8,363 bases of DNA from Planctomycetota bacterium. Its GTDB lineage: Bacteria; Planctomycetota; Phycisphaerae; UBA1845. Positions 1 to 5,574 of this stretch are shown one piece after another (position 1 is the first letter of the stretch; each line of letters opens with the position of its first letter). Location of the stretch: the NCBI GenBank assembly GCA_022566435.1, contig JADFIX010000121.1, forward strand, positions 1-8,363, written 5' to 3'. The notes below the pieces were generated by a model, which was not told the DNA's origin, did no database searches, and worked only from the letters and a program-made list of their open reading frames with translations. Both the position numbers and the translations under genes were made by a program.

Positions 1-447
1 CAACACGGCGGCCAGCATAGCGCAGGTCGTGCTCTTTCCAAACGAACCTGTGACGCCGACGACCATACCGGCGCATCGTTCGCAAAAAAGGTTGATTTCG
101 GTGGTCCACGAAAGGCGGCGTTCAAGAATCTCTTGAAAAAATGACGAATTCCGTTTGTCGACGCCCGGATTGACGACGACAAAGTCGACGTCGTCCAGGT
201 CTGCAGTATTGTGCCCGCCAAGCCGCCAAGAAAGGTCGCAGTCGGCCAGCCGCTGGACCGACTCGCGCAGCGCTCCCTGGTCCGCCTGATCGGTCACGGT
301 CACCTGCGCACCCTGCTCGACGAGCCAGCGGGAGACACCGACGCCCCCGCCGAACCGCCCGAGCCCTACCACGAGAACCCGTGCCCCGGCGACCTCGGTC
401 GGTGGGCGGTCGAACCGGCGATGGGTTGGGGTGGGCTTGCCTTGCAT
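1..447 (-). CDS. murD: UDP-N-acetylmuramoylalanine--D-glutamate ligase (MurD), N-terminal part, runs off left edge
   Basis: MurD is the cytoplasmic ATP-dependent ligase that adds D-glutamate to UDP-MurNAc-L-Ala in peptidoglycan synthesis. Reading the minus strand from ATG 447-445 gives 149 codons with no stop. Around residues 25-52 there is a Rossmann-like N-terminal domain with ARVLVVGLGRFGGG and later QVTVTD. A VVVNPGVD stretch follows, equivalent to the V-x-SPG motif of MurD, then TTEINLFCERC, matching the usual D-I-E-L-F-x segment. The ATP-binding P-loop GVTGSFGKSTT comes last, at the left edge. The order and spacing fit MurD better than MurC, MurE or MurF. The P-loop has Phe where Mur ligases normally carry Asn (G-T/S-N-G-K). 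The frame stays open upstream, with a GTG at 540, but ATG 447 places the Rossmann strand about 25 residues in and lies about 40 bases downstream of a promoter-like core. No strong ribosome binding site is visible. The central and C-terminal domains are outside the window. Confidence 0.9.
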   Translation of the reverse strand, partial: MQGKPTPTHRRFDRPPTEVAGARVLVVGLGRFGGGVGVSRWLVEQGAQVTVTDQADQGALRESVQRLADCDLSWRLGGHNTADLDDVDFVVVNPGVDKRNSSFFQEILERRLSWTTEINLFCERCAGMVVGVTGSFGKSTTCAMLAAVL

Positions 448-492
448 CTCGCTTTGTCCAGTGAAATCGCCGATCCTGGTCCGTCGGACGCG

Positions 493-521
493 ATTGTAGA
501 GTGGTTTGATACAAATGCCAG
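493..521 (-). promoter_or_regulatory. Putative sigma70-type promoter for the MurD gene
   Basis: On the minus strand, CTGGCA (521-516, four of six matches to TTGACA) is followed after 17 bases by TACAAT (498-493, five of six matches to TATAAT). Transcription would begin near 486 and give a leader of about 40 bases before ATG 447, which also argues against a start at GTG 540. Promoter consensus use in this phylum is poorly defined, so this is only a candidate. Confidence 0.4.
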
Positions 522-599
522 AATGTTCTTCACGCCCCACCCCGAATCCGCGTGGAGGGCCCTGGACGGGCGTCGGTGGGGTCGAGTGGGGTCTATTTG

Positions 600-629
600 T
601 TGACAGGTCTCTTGGGCAACCCGTATAAC
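600..629 (+). promoter_or_regulatory. Putative sigma70-type promoter for the FG-GAP lipoprotein gene
   Basis: A perfect TTGACA (600-605) is followed after 18 bases by TATAAC (624-629, five of six matches to TATAAT). Transcription would start near 636 and produce an untranslated leader of about 274 bases before ATG 910. The match is good, but activity is inferred from consensus only. Confidence 0.5.
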
Positions 630-852
630 TTTTCGGCCATACCAACGGTCATGGCGCGAAGGTACGCCTACCGCTTTTTCGGTGATCCGCGCCTGTGTCG
701 ACGCGCTTGCCAACGAGAGCGACGCGACGGTCGCGGATCGAGCCGTGAAGATGGCTTCTTGCTCTTCAGGCCAATGAGATGGCTTGACACTGGCTCGCCG
801 GACCGAGTCGTCGTTCGGCGTGGAGCTCCTCGGTCGGCCGACGCATGATTGC

Positions 853-868
853 TGCACGAAGGGGTGCA
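853..868 (+). repeat. Short inverted repeat in the leader
   Basis: TGCAC (853-857) and GTGCA (864-868) are perfect complements around a six-base loop, GAAGGG. It lies directly before the second hairpin at 871-895. Five pairs alone are weak evidence; the position just upstream of the translation start is the reason to record it. Confidence 0.35.
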
Positions 869-870
869 CA

Positions 871-895
871 GAAAATCAGACCTTCTGAAATTTTC
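871..895 (+). promoter_or_regulatory. Hairpin abutting the ribosome binding site of the lipoprotein gene
   Basis: GAAAAT (871-876) pairs with ATTTTC (890-895), and CAGA (877-880) pairs with TCTG (884-887) around the loop CCT, with an AA bulge at 888-889. That gives ten base pairs ending one base before the GGAG at 896-899. Such a hairpin could influence ribosome access or mRNA stability, but no known riboswitch or leader family is recognised. Confidence 0.4.
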
Positions 896-899
896 GGAG
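896..899 (+). promoter_or_regulatory. Shine-Dalgarno site for the lipoprotein gene
   Basis: GGAG, within CGGAGTGA, ends ten bases before ATG 910. It favours 910 over the in-frame ATG at 958, which would start just before the hydrophobic core of the signal peptide. Confidence 0.6.
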
Positions 900-909
900 T
901 GAACAGGCC

Positions 910-3900
910 ATGCAGTTTTTTCTGACCCTTAGCCGATCGATCGCAACGCCCGGACGGATGGCCATCGCGCTTTCGGCGATACTGCTACTATCGGTCGTCG
1001 GTTGTCCGATGACGGAGCCCATCGATAACGGCGATGGCACAAACACGAACGGTACGGATTTGCTGGCATCGGTTTCCGGGGAAATCGTGACGTTGCGGAA
1101 CAACCTGATTGCGTCCGAGTTGGAGGCGCCGATCGCGATTCACTACTCGATTACGGGCGTGCCTCCGCAGTCCGTGATCAGCGCTTTTTTCGTCACGGTG
1201 CCGGATCCTGCGACGGCGATCTCGTCCGAAGACTCCCGCGTCATTTTCCGGACCGATCTTGTGGCAGGTGAAAGCGCATTTAACTTCGACCCCAGCAACG
1301 CCGGATCGGGGTACCACAAGCTCGGTCTGCTCGTAAGGCTGGGCGATGAGACCGTAGAAATCGTGAGCGCGGGTGTGGTTGTCGTCGAGGGCGGCCCCAG
1401 TCCCCGTTTCGTTCAGCCGGCCGACGCTACGACGGTGGTCATGGCCGGTGACCCGGTACCCGTGACGTTCGACGCCGGCGACCCGCAGGACGACGTGGCG
1501 TGGCGGCTCTTTCTATTGGCACCCACAGATAGCCGCGATAACCCGGAAGACAGGCTGGGCGAGGCGCTTGACACCGGGTTCGGAAACATCGGCCGGTTCA
1601 CTCTCAGCACCCTCGGGCGACCCGTGGGCCGGTATGAGCTAGGACTTTCGGCCACCGATAGCGGGCTATCCATCGCTGCCACCGTGGCAGATGGGAAAAG
1701 CGATCTCATCGTGACGACCATCGACAAGGTCATCGAAATCGTCGAACTCGTCGATATTACCGACCCAACTTTCGCGTTCACAGCGCCGGGTCTTACCGAT
1801 GTAGACCTGTTCGGCACTCAGGACTATACCATTCGGTTCGAGGCCAGCGCGGACCCGGCCGGTGGAATCGTTGAGATCGACATCTACGTGGATGACGATT
1901 GCAACCCATCCAACGGCAAGACACGATTAAACAACGATCCGCTTCCCGTGACCGCCACGACAATCTCGCTTCCCACCGATTTGCCTGAGGGCACGTACTG
2001 CGTGATTGGGCAGGTGCGGCAGGCCGCGAGACTCGTCGAGGTCACCGCCCCGGGGCGTTTAACCATCGCACGATCCCCGACGCTGAGCGTATTGGCACCC
2101 GACACGGCGCTTCCGATCGGGCCGACGGATACGATCGAAATTCGGTGGACGACAAATGTACCGGAGGGCTTCGGTCTCATTGACGTCTTTGCCCGTACGC
2201 TGGATGCCGACGGGGAGCCGTTCGGTAGCGAGATTCCGATTACGTCGAAACAGCCGACAACCGTGACGTCCGCGCCGTTCCTCCGATCGCAATCGGGCGT
2301 CTATGAGATCACCGTTCGACTCACGCTGAGCGACCCGGCAGTCGCCTCAGTCGACTGCCCCAACGGGCAGTGCTTGAAGACGTCGCCTCGCCCCATACGG
2401 GTGTCGACCGTGCCGCCGATTATCTGGGTCGGCGAGTTGGCGAAGGCCCAACCGGCTTTCGAAGGTGCGATCTTCGAGGGTGTCAACTTCGAGGATAACG
2501 CCGGTACGTCGTTTTCCGCGGTGAACGACCTGGACGGCGACGGCGTCGGAGAATTCTTGATCGCGGCGCGCTACGGCAAACCGTTCTTAGAAAGCGAAGA
2601 CGGCGTCGGCGCGGGCGAAGCGTACCTGATCTACGGTGGCCTCGGTGCGTCGAGACTCACCGGGGTTTTCAATCTCAACTCCGTCGGAACGACCCGTCTT
2701 CGCGGCGTCACCTTCACCGGTGTTCGTACGCCCCAGGGGTCGAGCAGTACTGATGGGATGAGTTCGGTCTCGCGATTGCCGGACGTGGACGGCGACGGTC
2801 GCGAGGAATTGGTCTTCGGATTCCCCAAGACCGACTCACGCGGGCACAACGTATCGCCTGAACAGGACGGCCGTGTCAACCCTCGGTCACTTGCCACTCT
2901 CGAACGGGAGAAGCAGTTCCTGCGCGGTGGTCTGATCATTGTCAGCAGCCGAAACTCGATACTGAGCGATCCGCAGATCGGCGAGCCTGTGATCAAACTC
3001 GACCTCGTCGGGCAGGATTTCAGGGCCGATAGGCGGATTGATAGCGAATTCTGCGTACAGCGGGACCAGGATCCGGATCTCCCGGATGACGTCGGCGGTT
3101 TTGCGCTAGACGTCCACGGCGAGTGGATAGACGACCCGAACGATGACAATGAGCCTGGGTGCGAGGGAAGTTGCGACGATCCGTCGACCGGCGGCAAGAG
3201 TGATGCGACAGCGTATATTGACTTTGGTTTCGTGGCCGCTCTGGCACGCGACTTTTTTTCCACCTATGTGTATAGCCGCGAATTCTACGGCGGCGTGGAC
3301 TTTTGCCCGGATGTGACCGAGCCGTTCGTAAATTCTGATTGCCTCGATTTCGTAATTTCTCACGAGTATTGCGCTGGTTCCGTCGCGGCTTGCGAGCCGT
3401 TCTCACCGGGTCTTCATGCCGAAGCGATCGATCCGGACGGTCAATTTGACGAATTCGGTAACCTGTTGGACACCCGCTTGTCTGGGCTCTATCCACAGTT
3501 CATTACTGGTCTTGACGATGACAATGTCCCCGATCCCGTACTTCCGCGGGAGCCGCTCGGCGGACGTATCATCGGCGTGGGCATCGACGACGGATTCGGC
3601 ACGTCGATCACCTTGAGTAACGCGACGGGAACCGGGGCAGGGGACATTATCGTCTCCTCGCCAGGGCGTACCGCCAGGGGAATTGAAGTTGAAACCAACG
3701 CAATCTGCCCCGACCCAACCGTTTGCGGCGGGGAAATCGATGGGCTGGGCTCGTCGGTCAACTCCCAGTCCGGTGTGGCCTACGTATTCTCGCTACGTAG
3801 TCTGTGGACCGAAGATTCTTTCGGGCGGGTCCCTCCCCGACCGCACCAGTACATTGTGGGAGAGGGTAGCCACTGTGGTGGAGACGGCTATGCACCGCTC

Positions 3901-5091
3901 ATCGATAACATCGAAGCGACGCGAATCGCCGGTTTCACCGGTGACGAAATTACGAATATCGTGGGAATCGACGACTTCAACAACGACGGCCTGGATGATT
4001 TTGCCATCGGCGCGCCCAACGCGAACGAGGGACAGGGTCGTGTCTACGTGGCGTTCCGTCGCGGTTCGGGTTTGGAAGGCGACTTCGTACTGGACAAATT
4101 AGCGCTGTCACCCAATGACCCGGAGCGGCTTACGGGTGTACTGATCGTTACGGATGACCCTGACGGCATGGGATCGAGTTTGGCCACTGGCGTCGACTTC
4201 AATCAAGACGGAATCTCCGACTTGGTCATCGGCAGTCCGAATGCAAACGGCGGAGTCGGCGAGATCATCGTCGTTTTCGGCGACGCGAACCTCCGCACGC
4301 CGGAAAATGGTACGACGGTGGAGACTCTGCTCACTGATATCCGCACCGAGGGTGGACCGCGTGCCGCACGGATCACGGGCAACGCGTTGGATCTTTCGGG
4401 TCACTTCGGATTCAACGTGGCCAACGCGGGCGATGTCGACGGCGACGGGCACGACGACCTGCTCATTTCCGCGCCGGGCGCCACGCCACGATTTGACCCG
4501 GATCCGACGGACGACGACGACACGCTCACGGCGTCCGGTATTGATGCCAACTTCGACGGTTGCCCGGATGACGTCAGCGGTAAGCACGGAATCCCCGATT
4601 TCACCGACGGTTGCGTCGAGTTCGATCGCTTTGACGAGTTGAAGGAAGCCGGATTGGTGTACGTCATCTACAGCAGTAATCGCCTCGATCTTCTGATGAC
4701 CTGCTCCGGGACGGAAATCGCTTGCGAGGTCGGCAGCGACTGTGAGGTTGACGAAGAATGTCTGCCGTCCGAGTTTAGCAGTATCAACATCAATCAGCTT
4801 GGCAAGAGCCAGCTTCGCGGCTTAATGATCGCCGGACGTCGTGAGGGCGATCGGATCGGTGGCGGCGACGCCGGATCGGTTTCCGAAGGTGGTATCCAAA
4901 CCAAAAGCGGTCGGGGTCGTTCGAACGGACTGGCCTCGGCCGGGGACGTGGATGGTGACGGTCGCGCGGACATCCTTATCGGGGCCGTGCTGGCTGATCC
5001 GCGAATCGACCCGAACAACGGCGTGGGTGTGCAAAACGGCGGCGAGGCGTACCTGATCTACGGTTCGGTGATCCCAACCGGCGCCCCGTAA
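910..5091 (+). CDS. Large FG-GAP (integrin-alpha-like) beta-propeller lipoprotein with Ig-like N-terminal region
   Basis: The product is a predicted surface lipoprotein of 1393 residues. A lipoprotein signal peptide (residues 1-31) ends in a lipobox with C32 (SVVGC), followed by an Asn/Gly/Asp/Thr-rich linker. Residues about 50-500 form roughly four beta-rich, Ig-like segments, beginning near 50, 163, 285 and 389. From about 505 to the end I count seven FG-GAP-type blades. Loops are D540-x-D-G-D-G, D625-x-D-G-D-G, a degenerate GFGTS...GAGDIIVSSPG near 895-918, D1022-x-N-x-D-G, D1096-x-N-x-D-G, D1175-x-D-G-D-G and D1346-x-D-G-D-G. Each is followed by D/E-hydrophobic-hydrophobic-I-G/S-(A/S)P, and most end in a strand such as GEAYLIYG. 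Seven blades is the integrin-alpha count, and the loops should bind calcium. About 180 extra residues (about 705-884, seven Cys) interrupt the propeller before blade 3. A C1272-x5-C1278-x5-C1284 unit sits between blades 6 and 7. Ligand binding or adhesion is the family expectation; the ligand is unknown. Confidence 0.88.
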   Translation: MQFFLTLSRSIATPGRMAIALSAILLLSVVGCPMTEPIDNGDGTNTNGTDLLASVSGEIVTLRNNLIASELEAPIAIHYSITGVPPQSVISAFFVTVPDPATAISSEDSRVIFRTDLVAGESAFNFDPSNAGSGYHKLGLLVRLGDETVEIVSAGVVVVEGGPSPRFVQPADATTVVMAGDPVPVTFDAGDPQDDVAWRLFLLAPTDSRDNPEDRLGEALDTGFGNIGRFTLSTLGRPVGRYELGLSATDSGLSIAATVADGKSDLIVTTIDKVIEIVELVDITDPTFAFTAPGLTDVDLFGTQDYTIRFEASADPAGGIVEIDIYVDDDCNPSNGKTRLNNDPLPVTATTISLPTDLPEGTYCVIGQVRQAARLVEVTAPGRLTIARSPTLSVLAPDTALPIGPTDTIEIRWTTNVPEGFGLIDVFARTLDADGEPFGSEIPITSKQPTTVTSAPFLRSQSGVYEITVRLTLSDPAVASVDCPNGQCLKTSPRPIRVSTVPPIIWVGELAKAQPAFEGAIFEGVNFEDNAGTSFSAVNDLDGDGVGEFLIAARYGKPFLESEDGVGAGEAYLIYGGLGASRLTGVFNLNSVGTTRLRGVTFTGVRTPQGSSSTDGMSSVSRLPDVDGDGREELVFGFPKTDSRGHNVSPEQDGRVNPRSLATLEREKQFLRGGLIIVSSRNSILSDPQIGEPVIKLDLVGQDFRADRRIDSEFCVQRDQDPDLPDDVGGFALDVHGEWIDDPNDDNEPGCEGSCDDPSTGGKSDATAYIDFGFVAALARDFFSTYVYSREFYGGVDFCPDVTEPFVNSDCLDFVISHEYCAGSVAACEPFSPGLHAEAIDPDGQFDEFGNLLDTRLSGLYPQFITGLDDDNVPDPVLPREPLGGRIIGVGIDDGFGTSITLSNATGTGAGDIIVSSPGRTARGIEVETNAICPDPTVCGGEIDGLGSSVNSQSGVAYVFSLRSLWTEDSFGRVPPRPHQYIVGEGSHCGGDGYAPLIDNIEATRIAGFTGDEITNIVGIDDFNNDGLDDFAIGAPNANEGQGRVYVAFRRGSGLEGDFVLDKLALSPNDPERLTGVLIVTDDPDGMGSSLATGVDFNQDGISDLVIGSPNANGGVGEIIVVFGDANLRTPENGTTVETLLTDIRTEGGPRAARITGNALDLSGHFGFNVANAGDVDGDGHDDLLISAPGATPRFDPDPTDDDDTLTASGIDANFDGCPDDVSGKHGIPDFTDGCVEFDRFDELKEAGLVYVIYSSNRLDLLMTCSGTEIACEVGSDCEVDEECLPSEFSSININQLGKSQLRGLMIAGRREGDRIGGGDAGSVSEGGIQTKSGRGRSNGLASAGDVDGDGRADILIGAVLADPRIDPNNGVGVQNGGEAYLIYGSVIPTGAP

Positions 5092-5099
5092 GGGGTGCC
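5080..5099 (+). other. GTAA-tetraloop hairpin enclosing the lipoprotein stop codon
   Basis: Positions 5080-5087 (GGCGCCCC) pair with 5092-5099 (GGGGTGCC): eight pairs including one G-U, closed by a GUAA loop of the stable GNRA class. The TAA stop (5089-5091) lies wholly in the loop. No T-run follows, so this is not a standard intrinsic terminator. It could be an RNA stability element, a degenerate terminator or chance. Confidence 0.5.
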
Positions 5100-5215
5100 C
5101 CTCGGCGTTCCTAGGCTGATCAAACCGGTGCCCTCCGATCGTGCTGATACGAGGGTGACGAACACGGCTTCAGATCGTTCGGCGGACGACATTGGCGTGC
5201 CGTTAAGTTCTTCTG

Positions 5216-5238
5216 TCGCCGATAATTACGGCGATTTC
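5216..5238 (+). terminator. Weak intrinsic terminator candidate after the lipoprotein gene
   Basis: TCGCCG (5216-5221) and CGGCGA (5229-5234) form a perfect six-base-pair GC-rich stem around a seven-base A/T loop, followed by TTTCT. The stem and T-run are short, and it lies 125 bases past the stop codon, so termination is plausible but not strong. Confidence 0.4.
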
Positions 5239-5268
5239 TGAATACAATCGGGCGCCCTTAGCCATTGG

Positions 5269-5298
5269 TTGACAGACAGCTAGCGGCAGCGATACGAT
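5269..5298 (+). promoter_or_regulatory. Putative sigma70-type promoter for the M6-like protein gene
   Basis: A perfect TTGACA (5269-5274) is followed after 18 bases by TACGAT (5293-5298, four of six matches to TATAAT). Transcription would start near 5305 and leave about 270 bases of leader before ATG 5575. The promoter lies just after the terminator candidate at 5216-5238, which fits a separately transcribed gene. Confidence 0.42.
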
Positions 5299-5321
5299 TG
5301 CCGTTGGGACGTGGTCTCGAT

Positions 5322-5343
5322 CTTCGGCGGCGCCGTGCCGAAG
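5322..5343 (+). promoter_or_regulatory. Strong hairpin near the 5' end of the predicted leader
   Basis: CTTCGGC (5322-5328) and GCCGAAG (5337-5343) are perfect 7-base complements around an 8-base loop; a T-G pair (5321/5344) could extend the stem. It would form about 17 bases from the predicted transcript start. No T-run follows on either strand. It may protect the 5' end, act in attenuation, or be a protein-binding dyad. Confidence 0.4.
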
Positions 5344-5363
5344 GGGCTTGAAAACCGATGCGG

Positions 5364-5392
5364 GAACGGGCGCGGGACGAATCGAACGGGCG
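5364..5392 (+). repeat. Direct repeat of GAACGGGCG, 20 bases apart
   Basis: GAACGGGCG occurs at 5364-5372 and again at 5384-5392, with start points exactly 20 bases apart, close to two helical turns. Such spacing is typical of paired protein-binding half-sites, but in G/C-rich DNA a 9-base repeat can also be chance. Confidence 0.3.
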
Positions 5393-5559
5393 GCAAGCCC
5401 TCAGTGGCCCGTGTACCATAACCTCCCCCATGGCGCACCACGACGTAGGCGGGATGAATATCGGCGAGAGGTGATTTACGCTGACTTGCGTAGGGGAGAC
5501 CGGCTATCAGAATGATCGGATTAGTATCCTCTGACTTACAGGCTAAAGAAGCACCAAAC

Positions 5560-5564
5560 GGGAG
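5560..5564 (+). promoter_or_regulatory. Shine-Dalgarno site deciding the start at 5575
   Basis: GGGAG ends ten bases before ATG 5575. In-frame alternatives are ATG 5512, which would add a 21-residue polar extension ahead of the signal peptide, and ATG 5596. The site and signal-peptide geometry favour 5575. Confidence 0.5.
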
Positions 5565-5574
5565 TGGCTCTTCC

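Larger units (their letters stand above)
448..909. other. Divergent intergenic region between murD and the FG-GAP lipoprotein gene
   Basis: This stretch separates two divergent genes. Reading frames cross it on both strands (for example 552-848 plus and 366-869 minus), but their products are Arg/Ser/Pro-rich, resemble no family I know and lack convincing start signals, so I do not call a gene. It holds one promoter-like core per strand, a leader of about 274 bases for the plus-strand gene, two short hairpins (853-868 and 871-895) and a Shine-Dalgarno site at 896-899. Confidence 0.6.
5092..5574. other. Intergenic region between the two large exported-protein genes
   Basis: No convincing gene is seen on either strand; the minus-strand frame 5280-5783 is Arg/Pro/Ser-rich and overlaps the signal-peptide start of the next gene. 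The first part holds a terminator candidate (5216-5238). The rest holds a promoter core (5269-5298) and a leader of about 270 bases with a strong hairpin (5322-5343), a 9-base direct repeat (5364-5392) and a Shine-Dalgarno site (5560-5564). A 15-codon frame at 5430-5474 follows a C-run instead of a ribosome binding site and is not called. Confidence 0.55.

Noticed and set aside
122..514. Minus-strand frame of 130 codons
   Set aside because: It overlaps the MurD reading frame on the same strand in another phase; its product is Arg-rich and of low complexity, whereas the MurD frame shows clear motifs.
784..789. Second perfect TTGACA before the lipoprotein gene
   Set aside because: No acceptable -10 hexamer 16-18 bases downstream.
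552..848. Plus-strand frame of 98 codons upstream of the lipoprotein gene
   Set aside because: Arg-rich product without family resemblance, starts upstream of the candidate promoter, no ribosome binding site.
366..869. Minus-strand frame of 167 codons across the divergent intergenic region
   Set aside because: No recognisable motif, low-complexity Ser/Pro/Arg/His composition, and it overlaps the start of MurD and the candidate promoters.
5430..5474. Fifteen-codon upstream frame in the second leader
   Set aside because: Preceded by a C-run and not by a ribosome binding site; too short to support by composition.
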